57,865 nucleotides of DNA from a virus. The notes beneath the pieces are model-generated. The model was not told the origin of the DNA and ran no database searches. It was given only the letters and a program-made list of their open reading frames with translations. Shown here in pieces: positions 22,939 through 30,559 of this stretch. The position numbers and the translations under genes are program-made. Position 1 is the first letter of the stretch. Each line of letters starts with the position of its first letter. The DNA is taken from positions 1 through 57,865 of IMG/VR virus record IMGVR_UViG_3300024999_000121. One strand, given 5' to 3'.

Positions 22939-23484
22939 CTAGCTTTTGCTGAAGAATTTCCACCAGGGTTTTTTATTGCGTTGCTGCTGTATCAACTTGA
23001 TATCGTTGAGCTTCTGTAGCACTTCAGCGTCTCTGCTCTCTGCGCTCCTGCGGCTATCCTCAGCTTTCTCGTAGAGCTTTACGAATCCTTTATCGAATTC
23101 TGCCCTCATGTCCTCAAGTTCATCTTGAAGTTTGAGTATAATGTGGTTCTGTTTAGCTAGTTCTTCGAGTAGAGTATGGCGGATATTCTGCGCTAAATCT
23201 TCCTGTTGTACTACTTTTGTTCTGTTATTTTCCATCAACTCGGTTGAATTAGGTATAGCGTATCCATACTTTTTGTCAAGGTCCTGCTTTATTTGCTCGT
23301 AATCAAGCCCATCTTTATAATGCTTGGCAACGAGCAGGAATAGTTCAATATTTGACTCATCATACTTACGGTGTCGGCCTTCTCCTGATACTTTTAGATA
23401 TTCTTCAAAGCGATCACGGTAGAAGGCAGCAAGGCTTGCTCCGATTCCAACTCTTTCCGCTATCTGTTTTAGGGTTAAATCCAT
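22939..23484 (-). CDS. MerR-type HTH plus coiled-coil protein, partition-like
   Basis: About 181 residues from ATG 23484, eleven bases after GGAAAGG (GTG at 23493 is too close). Residues 1-75 are a MerR-like HTH (LTLKQIAERVGIGASLAAFYRDRF ... RHRKYDESNIELF). About 90-165 is a coiled coil, and the C-terminus is basic and aromatic (KKPWWKFFSKS). HTH plus coiled coil beside rep resembles single-protein partition factors such as pSK1 Par; that comparison is by layout. Confidence 0.6.
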   Translation of the reverse strand: MDLTLKQIAERVGIGASLAAFYRDRFEEYLKVSGEGRHRKYDESNIELFLLVAKHYKDGLDYEQIKQDLDKKYGYAIPNSTELMENNRTKVVQQEDLAQNIRHTLLEELAKQNHIILKLQDELEDMRAEFDKGFVKLYEKAEDSRRSAESRDAEVLQKLNDIKLIQQQRNKKPWWKFFSKS

Positions 23485-23502
23485 GTTATGCACAACCTTT
23501 CC

Positions 23503-23656
23503 TGTGGATAACTTATTAATAAGATAATATGTAAAGGTTATTTATGAGTAGTTATTTATGTATGTAGATCTGTTCATTTTGATCAGACGGCCTGTTCATT
23601 TTGATCAGGCGTTGCCTGTTCATTTTGATCAGACGGTTTCCTACCCCTGTGGATAA
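23503..23656. other. Iteron-type replication origin with two DnaA boxes
   Basis: Three direct repeats of CTGTTCATTTTGATCAG lie at 23570-23586, 23592-23608 and 23616-23632 (22 and 24 bases apart). Perfect DnaA boxes (TTATCCACA on the minus strand) flank them at 23503-23511 and 23648-23656. An AT-rich stretch at about 23510-23566 contains TTATTAATAA and two GTTATTTATG. This is the standard layout of an iteron plasmid origin, adjacent to the rep gene. Confidence 0.85.
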
Positions 23657-23668
23657 GTCCTGAAACCC

Positions 23669-24064
23669 CTATAGATGCTCACTATTCTTCTCTAAATAGG
23701 CATTCCATAGCTCGTTAAGTTTGCCATAATCTATGGTGTACCACTTAGTATGGTCGCCTTTATCTCCATTTAATTCTACACTTACAACTACCCCTAATCC
23801 CTCAAGATCTTTTATCATCCTCCTGATTGTCATTGCCGACCACCACGGGGACTGTTTGTGCCATTGCTCATAAGTATTCCATACCCATCTCCTACGCTCT
23901 ATAATGACCCCTGACTCCGTGTTGAGCCAATAGTGTAACTTCTGCACAAAGACAGCCTTATCAAGCCCCAGAACCTTAACTAGCCTCTCCTGAATAACAA
24001 CCAAGTGCCCGTCATGTATGAGTAGGTCAGACTTGTACTCTGTTGACATTTTTGGAATTTGCAC
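23669..24064 (-). CDS. Plasmid-type replication initiator-like wHTH protein
   Basis: 131 residues from GTG 24064; ATG 24049 has no ribosome binding site. The pattern VVIQERLVKVLGLDKAVFVQKLHYWLN, WVWNTYEQWHKQSPWWS, TIRRMIKDLEGLGVV is a winged helix common to phage/plasmid replication proteins. It is short, so it may be the DNA-binding initiator alone. It sits next to the iterons. Its AGGAG signal lies inside the 3' arm of the attenuator hairpin, so RNA folding should control its translation too. Confidence 0.65.
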   Translation of the reverse strand: MQIPKMSTEYKSDLLIHDGHLVVIQERLVKVLGLDKAVFVQKLHYWLNTESGVIIERRRWVWNTYEQWHKQSPWWSAMTIRRMIKDLEGLGVVVSVELNGDKGDHTKWYTIDYGKLNELWNAYLEKNSEHL

Positions 24065-24097
24065 AATAAAAAAACTCCTGTCTAATCAAATTAAAGG

Positions 24098-24126
24098 ATG
24101 ACAGAAGTAGGAATGTGTTTTATACT
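24098..24126 (+). promoter_or_regulatory. Promoter for a counter-transcript of the rep leader
   Basis: ATGACA (24098-24103) and TATACT (24121-24126) with 17 bases between, each one base from consensus-like. It points into the rep leader from the opposite strand. Confidence 0.6.
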
Positions 24127-24132
24127 AAATTA

Positions 24133-24211
24133 AAGCACATATAGACTCCTGTCGGGGGCCTCTTCGAACAATCACTTTGGCGGTGGGTAGTTCGGAGAGG
24201 TTTTTCCTTTT
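24133..24211 (+). ncRNA. Predicted antisense RNA controlling rep
   Basis: Transcription from the ATGACA/TATACT promoter would give about 75-80 nt ending at a hairpin: CCTCTTCGAAC (24159-24169) with GTTCGGAGAGG (24190-24200), 11 bp, then TTTTTCCTTTT. It is fully complementary to the rep leader, including the CGACAGGAGT part of the switch. This matches the antisense-attenuation control of pT181/pIP501-type plasmids. Confidence 0.65.
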
Positions 24212-24247
24212 CTCCCTAATTCGACAGGTTGAATCTATTATCCTACC

Positions 24248-24361
24248 TTAGCTAAAAAAATAAGTAACGAACTCATGGAGATACCGAGGATCGAGTATGG
24301 TCAGGTCATTATCAACGACTATCCACTTAAAGAATCCGCCTAAATCCATTTCAATAATCAT
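24248..24361 (-). CDS. Possible leader-encoded small protein
   Basis: A 37-codon leftward frame from ATG 24361 with AAGAAAGGAAGG upstream, reading IIEMDLGGFFKWIVVDNDLTI and ending TYFFS. It lies in the rep mRNA leader ahead of the switch. It may be a small control protein or leader peptide. Length alone does not prove it. Confidence 0.4.
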   Translation of the reverse strand: MIIEMDLGGFFKWIVVDNDLTILDPRYLHEFVTYFFS

Positions 24362-24477
24362 CCGCAAACCTTCCTTTCTTATCCCATGATACAATATCCC
24401 TCCTTTGTATTAAGGGGGTAACAAAAACTATATTTCCGACTATATATTTCCTTATGTGCATAAATGTACAAAAAGAA

Positions 24478-24511
24478 GAGAGTATCCGATGTATTGCGAT
24501 TGGATACTCTC
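24478..24511 (-). terminator. Terminator of the repressor gene
   Basis: GAGAGTATCC and GGATACTCTC form a perfect 10-bp stem. Read leftward it is followed by TTCTTTTT. It separates repressor and rep leader. Confidence 0.7.
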
Positions 24512-24518
24512 TAAATAT

Positions 24519-24902
24519 TCATTTAGACTTCATTTTTTTTATAGTCTCTAGGAGATCGCGGAGGAATATGGGGTCAATTTGCTCGTTGTACAAGTCCTTT
24601 GCCAACATAGCGTATGGCAAGCTTTCCTGTTTGGCGAAGAACTCTATTACATCATCCGGTAGATCAACGTTGTTTAACTCGGTGAGTTTACGGAGAGACA
24701 TGATGTTGTTGTCTAGGAGATAGGCAGAGTCAACTCCAAGCGCTGTAGCTACTTTTTCCAATGCCTTAATCGACATGTTGCTTTTTCCTGTTTCTGCATC
24801 AGACAAATAAGACAAGGAAAAACCTGTTAAGTCGCGCAGATCGGCAAGCGTCATTCCTCTTACAGTTTCTCTTATATATCTAATTTTGTGACCATAGTCC
24901 AT
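24519..24902 (-). CDS. XRE-family repressor
   Basis: A 127-residue protein with GGAGGAT upstream. Residues 5-62 are an XRE helix-turn-helix (IRYIRETVRGMTLADLRDLTGFSLSYLSDAETGKSNMSIKALEKVA). The C-terminal helices (DDVIEFFAKQESLPYAM) may dimerise, as in SinR-type proteins. Divergent from a Cro-like gene, so it is the likely lysogeny repressor. It lacks a LexA/CI-type autoprotease domain, so induction probably needs an antirepressor. Confidence 0.8.
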   Translation of the reverse strand: MDYGHKIRYIRETVRGMTLADLRDLTGFSLSYLSDAETGKSNMSIKALEKVATALGVDSAYLLDNNIMSLRKLTELNNVDLPDDVIEFFAKQESLPYAMLAKDLYNEQIDPIFLRDLLETIKKMKSK

Positions 24903-25127
24903 TTTACATATCCTCCATCCATGTAAAGTATTATCTAATTATTAGTATTCTCATTTACACATGTTCGTTATAACTGAAACTAAATATTTTTACAATTATT
25001 CCGAAATAGGCTATATTTATGCTTGATTTATCGCCGTCACCGATATATACTAAGCATATGTTATAGATTAATGGTCTAGAACTCCGAAACCAAGTATTCG
25101 GTATTACTTTAAAAGGGGGTGGATGAA
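24903..25127. promoter_or_regulatory. Divergent repressor/Cro control region
   Basis: TTTACAT (24903) and ATGTAAAG (24921) form an inverted repeat over the repressor start region, and TTTACAC recurs at 24954. CCGAA and TTCGG arms lie near 25083-25103. No gene is seen here. Promoters for both directions should lie within it. Confidence 0.5.
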
Positions 25128-25325
25128 TTGACAATCGGCAGCCAAGTTCGTAAATATCGAAATAAGAAAGCATGGACATTAAGCGAGCTTGGGGAACGCG
25201 CAAAGCTCAAGGGTAACACTCTGAGCGATATTGAAAATGATAAGTGCGATCCAAGTTTAAGGTCGCTAAGAAGGGTAGCTGAAGCCCTTGAGATCGAAGT
25301 TGCCTGCCTGTTCCAAACGGTGTAA
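25128..25325 (+). CDS. Cro-like XRE protein
   Basis: 65 residues from TTG 25128, spaced seven bases from GGGGGTG (GTG 25119 lies inside that signal). TIGSQVRKYRNKKAWTLSELGERAKLKGNTLSDIENDKCDPSLRSLRRVAEAL is a complete XRE HTH. Divergent from the repressor, it is the likely lytic-side regulator. Confidence 0.7.
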   Translation: MTIGSQVRKYRNKKAWTLSELGERAKLKGNTLSDIENDKCDPSLRSLRRVAEALEIEVACLFQTV

Positions 25326-25738
25326 ATCTTTCTTTTTTATTTTACTATTTAAAAAGTCCATTAACCTTAATCAAACCTTCCGATTGCCTGACCAGCAAAT
25401 AGAAGGGAGTCAATTACCTTTATTTTATTTAATGGATTTGGCATACTTCCAGTCAATCAATACGGACCAGGTATTGATAAGCCGAAAGTACGCCGAATGA
25501 GCAACATTGCTCTGAGTAATTTTTCGTCCCACCACAGAACGATTCAGGTACTTCAATACCTGCATTAAACACCGCCGTAGTCCATAGGGCTTGTTTGCTA
25601 CGCTCTTGTTTAACTGTGTTCAGTTTACACTATAAACAATAGCTTGACAAGAGGTTTTTCAATTAATTTATGACAAATTTGCAAAAAAGTATTAGAAAAA
25701 GTATGTTTTGGAAACGTTTCGTCAAGGAGGGGAAGGTA
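25326..25738. other. Gene-poor stretch upstream of the antirepressor operon
   Basis: About 410 bases without a supported gene. It holds a CAGGTA/TACCTG hairpin (about 25546-25564), a TTTACAC element near 25624, and a -35 TTGACA (25644-25649) with a weak TTTATG 17 bases on, likely driving the next gene. Short frames here lack ribosome binding sites. Confidence 0.4.
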
Positions 25739-26002
25739 ATGGAGAAGATTCTAGTAGATGAATTCAGACGGTTGACAGGCTTTAACGGTGGCGATATTGC
25801 CGCTAAGTACAATGTTAGTCGGCAGTTTGTCCATCAAGTATTGAATAATTACTCGTTAACACATAGGGCGAGTTCGGCATTCTTCCTTAACTCAATGATC
25901 GGAGAACAGATTTCATCACTGAGAAGACAGATACAGGACTTGGAGTTATTACAGGTCAATATTGAGGGTAGCGTAACGAATAGGGAGGACAAGCATGAGT
26001 AA
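25739..26002 (+). CDS. Small HTH protein
   Basis: 87 residues from ATG 25739 after GGAGGGG. GGDIAAKYNVSRQFVHQVLNNYS is a helix-turn-helix; the C-terminal half is helical (EQISSLRRQIQDLELLQ). It overlaps the ORF6N gene and probably belongs to the lysis-lysogeny switch. Confidence 0.55.
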   Translation: MEKILVDEFRRLTGFNGGDIAAKYNVSRQFVHQVLNNYSLTHRASSAFFLNSMIGEQISSLRRQIQDLELLQVNIEGSVTNREDKHE

Positions 26003-26750
26003 TTTAATTCCGGTTGAATATCAAGGTCAAAGAATTCTTACGACTTCACAATTGGCCGAGTCGTATGGGACGGACAACAAACACATATCTGACAACTACG
26101 TCAACAACTCATCAAGGTACACCATCGGGAAGCATCTATTCAAATTAGAAGGAGAAGCACTATCTAGGTTCAAAGAAGGGTATCCGAAAATTTCCGATAG
26201 CCTTAAATTTACCTCAATCCTTCTGCTCTGGACAGAAAAGGGAGCATGGCTCCATGCCAAATCTCTCAACACTGACAAAGCATGGGAAGCGTATGAGATA
26301 TTGGTCGATGATTATTACTCAGTCAAGAAGTCGTTACCTAAATCAAACGTACCGAACGAAGCACAAATGCTAAGAGCACAAGCAATGCACAAAAACGCAG
26401 TTGCGGCACAAGCAAAGCTAATGAAGGAAATTGCATCAGAGTTCCAGAGCAAGTTATCCGGCGAAGCTGTTCAACTTCTACTAGGTGGAATTACCGAACT
26501 TCTAATGGGCAGGCCACTTCTCCCGATGCCGACGATTGATAAAACTTACACAGCTACGGAGATTGGCGCAGCATTGGGAGTTACCTCAACTAAGATCGGC
26601 AAGTTAGCAAATGCGAACAATCTCAAAACGGATGAGTATGGAATTACTGTGCTGGACAAGTCCCCATATAGCAGTAAGCAGGTTCCGGCGTTTAGGTATA
26701 ACGAATGTGGGTTTGAGAAGCTGAGGGAGTTAGTGGGTGAATCGGAGTAA
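25995..26750 (+). CDS. ORF6N-domain antirepressor-like protein
   Basis: A 251-residue protein. Residues 1-100 follow the ORF6N pattern (IPVEYQGQRILTTSQLAESYGT, KHISDNYVNN, FTSILLLWTEKGAWLHAKSLNTDKAWEAYE). About 180-250 is a second DNA-binding part (TATEIGAALGVTSTKIGKLANANNL). Such proteins often oppose the prophage repressor. It lies right after the immunity genes. Confidence 0.75.
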   Translation: MSNLIPVEYQGQRILTTSQLAESYGTDNKHISDNYVNNSSRYTIGKHLFKLEGEALSRFKEGYPKISDSLKFTSILLLWTEKGAWLHAKSLNTDKAWEAYEILVDDYYSVKKSLPKSNVPNEAQMLRAQAMHKNAVAAQAKLMKEIASEFQSKLSGEAVQLLLGGITELLMGRPLLPMPTIDKTYTATEIGAALGVTSTKIGKLANANNLKTDEYGITVLDKSPYSSKQVPAFRYNECGFEKLRELVGESE

Positions 26751-27019
26751 TGGTGGATATCGAATTCGATGAAGAAAAACCATTATCAGAAGAAAGCCGC
26801 GTTCACCTAATCGAAGGAGCCATAAAGCACAGAACGCAAACTGAAAGTATACCAAACCTAAAAGGTTTTACCGAATATCTACTAAGGAGTCTTATGAATG
26901 ACGAATGCCTACGCTGTCAACTCTGCAAATCAAACATGGGGAAATGCAACGGTAAGCAAGGCGGAAATCCGTGCTTGATGTTCAAGAAGACTAAGGTTGT
27001 TCATTTTGAAATCAAATAA
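26750..27019 (+). CDS. Small protein with C-terminal Cys cluster
   Basis: An 89-residue protein whose ATG overlaps the previous stop. The C-terminus has CLRCQLCKSNMGKC and PCLMFK, a C-x2-C-x5-C...C-x-x-F pattern shared with genes at 30363 and 47128. Unknown role; metal binding is likely. Confidence 0.5.
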   Translation: MVDIEFDEEKPLSEESRVHLIEGAIKHRTQTESIPNLKGFTEYLLRSLMNDECLRCQLCKSNMGKCNGKQGGNPCLMFKKTKVVHFEIK

Positions 27020-27033
27020 AACCGAGGTGAATC

Positions 27034-27228
27034 ATGTCAAACCAAACGCTCGAACAACGTATCGCATCCCTCGAAAAAGAGGTATCCGAACTAAAGGCAC
27101 AAGTTGCCAACCATCCATCATTCGAAGTAATTCGAGACGCATCAATTGATATTTTTCTCGAAGTGATCAAGGTTCAAAGGAAATTATGGGGTCGTAGTAA
27201 TCAAATGAAAGCGAGGAAATCTAATTGA
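27034..27228 (+). CDS. Short coiled-coil protein
   Basis: 64 residues with a clear heptad start (EQRIASLEKEVSELKAQV) after CGAGGTGA. Overlaps the next gene by four bases. No specific function visible. Confidence 0.45.
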   Translation: MSNQTLEQRIASLEKEVSELKAQVANHPSFEVIRDASIDIFLEVIKVQRKLWGRSNQMKARKSN

Positions 27229-27476
27229 AAACTAACAACCCAGCCAATCAAATCAGTCAAGCGGCCAAATCACGCGGTCTATCCTACTGGGAGTACATCG
27301 AATCAACTCAACCCCATCATGTGCAAAAGTTCGTTTGGGGTGGAAAGAAGGAAACTGCCAAAGAGAAACGCGAGGCCGTAGACAAGGTTATCTCTCGTCT
27401 CGGTAGTTCAGGTAATCCCATGGCGAGGTTGTTCGCTCAAATGCGGAGTTTGATTGGGAAGAGGAGTGCTTATTGA
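27225..27476 (+). CDS. Hypothetical basic protein
   Basis: An 83-residue basic protein from TTG overlapping the previous stop. It is Lys/Arg-rich (GGKKETAKEKREAVDKVISRLG) with no recognised domain. Stop overlaps the next ATG. Confidence 0.45.
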   Translation: MKTNNPANQISQAAKSRGLSYWEYIESTQPHHVQKFVWGGKKETAKEKREAVDKVISRLGSSGNPMARLFAQMRSLIGKRSAY

Positions 27477-27790
27477 TGAAAATATACGTGGCGGGAAAGA
27501 TCACTGGGAATGACAATTTCGTCGAACAATTCAAGCAAGCAGAAACAATGCTGAAGGAAAAAGGGCATGTTGTAATTAACCCATCGTTATTGCCTATTGG
27601 GTTTGAACACGGAGAGTATATGAGCGTGTGTCTACCGATGGTGAGGATATGCGATGCCATCTATTTACTGAATGATTGGGGGTCTAGCAGGGGTGCAAAT
27701 ATGGAAAAGGACTATGCCGGATGTTTGGGCAAATTGATCTTTTTCGAGGGAGATACGCCATGCAGCATCAGAAAGCCGGAAACCAAGTGA
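27476..27790 (+). CDS. DUF4406/nucleoside 2-deoxyribosyltransferase-like protein
   Basis: 104 residues from ATG 27476. MKIYVAGKITG, HVVINPSLLP, MVRICDAIYLLNDWGSSRGA, then ME, match the short deoxyribosyltransferase-like fold. It may handle nucleotides or nucleoside signals. Catalytic competence is not certain from sequence. Confidence 0.65.
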   Translation: MKIYVAGKITGNDNFVEQFKQAETMLKEKGHVVINPSLLPIGFEHGEYMSVCLPMVRICDAIYLLNDWGSSRGANMEKDYAGCLGKLIFFEGDTPCSIRKPETK

Positions 27791-27933
27791 GGAAAGATCA
27801 AAAAAGGCGTTTATCTTATCAGGAGCAACAACGCATTAAGGCAAACTACGGCAAAACCTTTAAGGATGTTCTGAAGTCGGTGCAGTTAACTGAAGGTCAG
27901 TTGAAAGTTTTCACATCAAAGTTAATTAAATAA
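27760..27933 (+). CDS. Small basic protein
   Basis: 57 residues from ATG 27760 after GAGGGA, overlapping the previous gene. Basic N-terminus (HQKAGNQVRKDQKRRLSYQEQQR). No recognised domain. Confidence 0.4.
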   Translation: MQHQKAGNQVRKDQKRRLSYQEQQRIKANYGKTFKDVLKSVQLTEGQLKVFTSKLIK

Positions 27934-27951
27934 TCAAAAAGGAAGTGCCCA

Positions 27952-28212
27952 ATGAGAATAAATATCAACGAAAAATACTGTGTAACCTCAAATACCAACT
28001 CCATGATGGTCAACCAAAGAAACGTTCCACCTAAGTTCGACAAGGATGGCGAGGAAGTTCTTACCACGATTGCCCACCTACTCACATTGAATCAATGCTA
28101 TAAATTCCTTCTTCGCCATCAAATCAGGATTTCCAAGGCGACTGGATTCAAGGAGCTAATGGAGGAAGTTGGCCGGATTGAGAAGGAGCTAGACGATTCT
28201 ATAAGGATTTAA
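27952..28212 (+). CDS. Hypothetical protein
   Basis: An 86-residue protein from ATG after AAAGGAAG. C-terminal helix (FKELMEEVGRIEKELDD). No recognised domain. Confidence 0.45.
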   Translation: MRININEKYCVTSNTNSMMVNQRNVPPKFDKDGEEVLTTIAHLLTLNQCYKFLLRHQIRISKATGFKELMEEVGRIEKELDDSIRI

Positions 28213-28226
28213 GGGGGGCAAGAGAA

Positions 28227-28559
28227 TTGCAAACATGGGAAATGGTTAAGGAATTGACAGAAAATCCAACCAAGGAATTCGAAAGAGTTGGTGACAGGAA
28301 AATATTTAAAGCATCTCCTAAGATTAAGGGCGGACTAGTAATTACGCATTATGTAAGTGATTTGCACACTTCATTCGAGTGTATAACCTTGACAGACGAT
28401 TGGGAATTAGTACGCACGCCTGTTAACTTCTTAGCGGCAACCGAAAGCGGTAAAGATATTAGACCGGAAGGCTATGGAGGCGCGTATTATTCTTTAGCTT
28501 ATTGGTTGAACGGTAGACTTGACGCATCCATGATATGCGGAAAATGGCTAATCGAATAA
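28227..28559 (+). CDS. Phage protein of a three-member paralogue family
   Basis: A 110-residue protein from TTG after AAGGGGGG. Ends DWELVRTPVNFLAATESGKDIRP...LDASMICGKWLIE, paralleling DWEKVREKVDFMTAANSGKRIKP...LDMINGKWEIE at 35122 and EWELVPQEVTW...YGKWYIL at 35462. Function of the family is unknown. Confidence 0.55.
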   Translation: MQTWEMVKELTENPTKEFERVGDRKIFKASPKIKGGLVITHYVSDLHTSFECITLTDDWELVRTPVNFLAATESGKDIRPEGYGGAYYSLAYWLNGRLDASMICGKWLIE

Positions 28560-28572
28560 AGGAGGTATCCCA

Positions 28573-28800
28573 ATGGTGAAGCAAAAACCTCAACTCTGCC
28601 TTTGCGGCAAAGAAGTCAACTTGCCAGATGGAGAAGTCAAAACAGTTTGTTCCTGCTCTAGGCCATGGGAAATCAGCACTGAAGGAATCCTGTTCACTAA
28701 TTTGATGTTCTCATTTGAACCTGTCGAGAAGGTTGCCCCTTTTTTAACGAAGGATCGTCCGAGGAATAAACGAAAGAGAAAGGCAGGAATGAGTAAATGA
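28573..28800 (+). CDS. Small Cys-containing protein
   Basis: A 75-residue protein after AAAGGAGG. LCLCGKEV and TVCSCSRPWE are Cys pairs; the C-terminus is strongly basic (KDRPRNKRKRKAGMSK). Possibly nucleic-acid binding. Confidence 0.45.
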   Translation: MVKQKPQLCLCGKEVNLPDGEVKTVCSCSRPWEISTEGILFTNLMFSFEPVEKVAPFLTKDRPRNKRKRKAGMSK

Positions 28801-29378
28801 AAACTGTAGAGGAAGTCACTAAACTAGCAGCAGAGTGGTGGTCCGATAAGGTTTGTCACCCTAAGTTCGATAATGGAGACTCTTCGCAAACTGGTGGTAT
28901 GACTATGATGATGGCGATGTTATGCACAAAACCTGTTCAAAACGATTCCAAGCAACTATTCACTGATATTTTAGCTAAAAAGATTATCCCAGTACTCGAA
29001 TCAATAGACCGTGATGTTATTTTGAGCGTTGACTACGGACCAGACAGGATGCTTCACGATGCGGCGCAAGAAGCCGATATACCTTCAACGAACTTCCCGT
29101 GGAAAACAACTATGTGGATCACTAATCATCATGTCGCTGTTCGCTATGGGTATCGCGCTCCGATTGAATACTTGTACATGGATATAGATTATTGCGAACA
29201 ACAGATTGAGAGGCATAAGCAAAGCATTGCCCATTACCGGGATGAGTCCTACTTTTCATTCTATGAGGATGTTGAATACCGCAAGAAACAAATGCGTGAG
29301 GGAGAAACAGAGGCAATTGAGCAATTGGAGTTATGGGAGAAGAGAAAGGCGGGATTCGGATGTTCAAAATCAAAGTAA
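28797..29378 (+). CDS. Hypothetical 193-residue phage protein
   Basis: ATG overlaps the previous stop. N-terminal TVEEVTKLAAEWWSDKV, Met-rich GGMTMMMAMLC, then ITNHHVAVRYGYRAPIEYLY and a charged helical tail (EYRKKQMREGETEAIEQLE). I do not recognise a family. Confidence 0.5.
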   Translation: MKTVEEVTKLAAEWWSDKVCHPKFDNGDSSQTGGMTMMMAMLCTKPVQNDSKQLFTDILAKKIIPVLESIDRDVILSVDYGPDRMLHDAAQEADIPSTNFPWKTTMWITNHHVAVRYGYRAPIEYLYMDIDYCEQQIERHKQSIAHYRDESYFSFYEDVEYRKKQMREGETEAIEQLELWEKRKAGFGCSKSK

Positions 29379-29662
29379 TCGGCAAAAGAGTCTGCGAGGC
29401 AATTGGCAATCAGTTAGTGCGTTTCGAGTGGTTTCGGAGAGAGGTGCAAGCTTATGAGGATAGGCAAGCAAAACAACTGTATGAGCAGAAGATGCAGAGG
29501 AATAAGGATCACTGGGCAGACCTGATGAAGTCAGGCGGCAGTATGCGGAGCGAGGATAAGGAAGATGACAGCATGAAAGTGGTTGAACTGTTTAATCCAG
29601 TGTTCTCTCGGATGGATTGTGTAAATTGGGGCGAAAGGAACAAACGCTATGACCGCATATGA
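29360..29662 (+). CDS. Hypothetical charged protein
   Basis: 100 residues from ATG 29360, overlapping the previous gene. Helical and charged (EVQAYEDRQAKQLYEQKMQR). No recognised domain. Confidence 0.4.
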   Translation: MFKIKVIGKRVCEAIGNQLVRFEWFRREVQAYEDRQAKQLYEQKMQRNKDHWADLMKSGGSMRSEDKEDDSMKVVELFNPVFSRMDCVNWGERNKRYDRI

Positions 29663-30002
29663 AGAAGAAGTATTGTCCATCATCAACACCCTCCAAATAC
29701 CTCAACATATGAAGGGGTTCAAGCTCATCACAACCGCAATGGATCTTATCAACTCAAATCCTATGTACCTCCTAAAGTGGGCAAAGCTCCACGGCAAGAT
29801 TAGCGAACTCCACGACTGTTCGCCTCGCCAAGTAGAGGGCAATATCTATCACTGTCTGCAATGTGCTAAAACTGATTTTTATACTCAGAAGGAAGTGCTA
29901 GGCACTAATTACGAAATGGGAACAGCCGAGTTCTTGGCAACATTGCATCGAGTAATAACGATTCGGATGGCAGATAAGGAGGAACTGTCATGCGTAAATT
30001 GA
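29649..30002 (+). CDS. Spo0A C-terminal (effector) domain-like protein
   Basis: A 117-residue protein. LSIINTLQIPQHMKGFKLITTAMDLI, LLKWAKLHGKISELHDCSPRQVEGNIYHCLQCAK follows the Spo0A DNA-binding domain: 'IGIPxHxKGxxYL', 'LYPxIAxxxxxTPxxVERxIRHAI'. No receiver domain is present. It could bind host 0A boxes and bias sporulation or phage development. Confidence 0.7.
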   Translation: MTAYEEEVLSIINTLQIPQHMKGFKLITTAMDLINSNPMYLLKWAKLHGKISELHDCSPRQVEGNIYHCLQCAKTDFYTQKEVLGTNYEMGTAEFLATLHRVITIRMADKEELSCVN

Positions 30003-30379
30003 CCAAGGATGAGCTAAGTGCAATCCAAGACCTATCGGACAATACATCCCTAATTGAGCAAGTTAGCACCGACCGCCATTCCAATACATTAACCAGAATT
30101 ACTGTGATATCTCAGGTTAACGCTGATTGGGATCGAGTAGATGCCTTACTAAATAGCATCTTTCCAGAATTGGAGTATCGCGGAAAGTCTGGAATCGATA
30201 CTAAGGACGGAATTATATCAGAACATTTCTCAATAGATGTTGATGGAGAAACCTTGATAAATCTTTGCATGAAAAAGGACCCCACTGCAATGGAGTCCGA
30301 AGGAAAAACTACTCAAGAACAGTTTACCAGAAATGATGAAGTTTTAGAACTACCAGGGCCATGTGAATCTTGTGTTTAA
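29990..30379 (+). CDS. Hypothetical protein
   Basis: A 129-residue acidic protein from ATG after AAGGAGG. Beta-rich middle (LTRITVISQVNADWDRV). Ends PGPCESCV. No known family. Confidence 0.45.
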   Translation: MRKLTKDELSAIQDLSDNTSLIEQVSTDRHSNTLTRITVISQVNADWDRVDALLNSIFPELEYRGKSGIDTKDGIISEHFSIDVDGETLINLCMKKDPTAMESEGKTTQEQFTRNDEVLELPGPCESCV

Positions 30380-30557
30380 GGGCAGAGAATGGTATCGAGA
30401 ATTTCATGAGCAGGATTATGAAAACTCTGGGGATGAATTAGAACACGAAGATGATTTAGGGAACTGCACAAAATGCGAACACAATTCCTACTGCACAGGA
30501 GGGTGCCTAAATAGAGCATCGCATTGCTGGAAATTTAAAAAGAAGGAAGAGGTATAA
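30363..30557 (+). CDS. Small four-cysteine protein
   Basis: 64 residues. CTKCEHNSYCTGGCLNRASHCWKFKKK is a dense Cys cluster of the same style as at 26750 and 47128. Overlaps the previous gene. Confidence 0.45.
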   Translation: MNLVFKGREWYREFHEQDYENSGDELEHEDDLGNCTKCEHNSYCTGGCLNRASHCWKFKKKEEV

Positions 30558-30559
30558 AT

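Larger units (their letters stand above)
24066..24228 (-). promoter_or_regulatory. Rep mRNA attenuator with switchable stems
   Basis: On the minus strand, ACTTCTGTC (24108-24100) can pair with GACAGGAGT (24082-24074) over 9 bp, followed by seven T: a terminator just before rep. The same GACAGGAGT occurs upstream (24153-24145) and can pair with ACTTCTGTC instead, an antiterminator. That upstream copy is in turn sequestered by CCTGTCG (24228-24222). The hairpin's 3' arm carries the rep ribosome binding site. Confidence 0.7.

Noticed and set aside
25288-25500. 70-codon frame after the Cro-like gene
   Set aside because: Starts inside the Cro-like gene in another frame, has no ribosome binding site, and its composition looks random.
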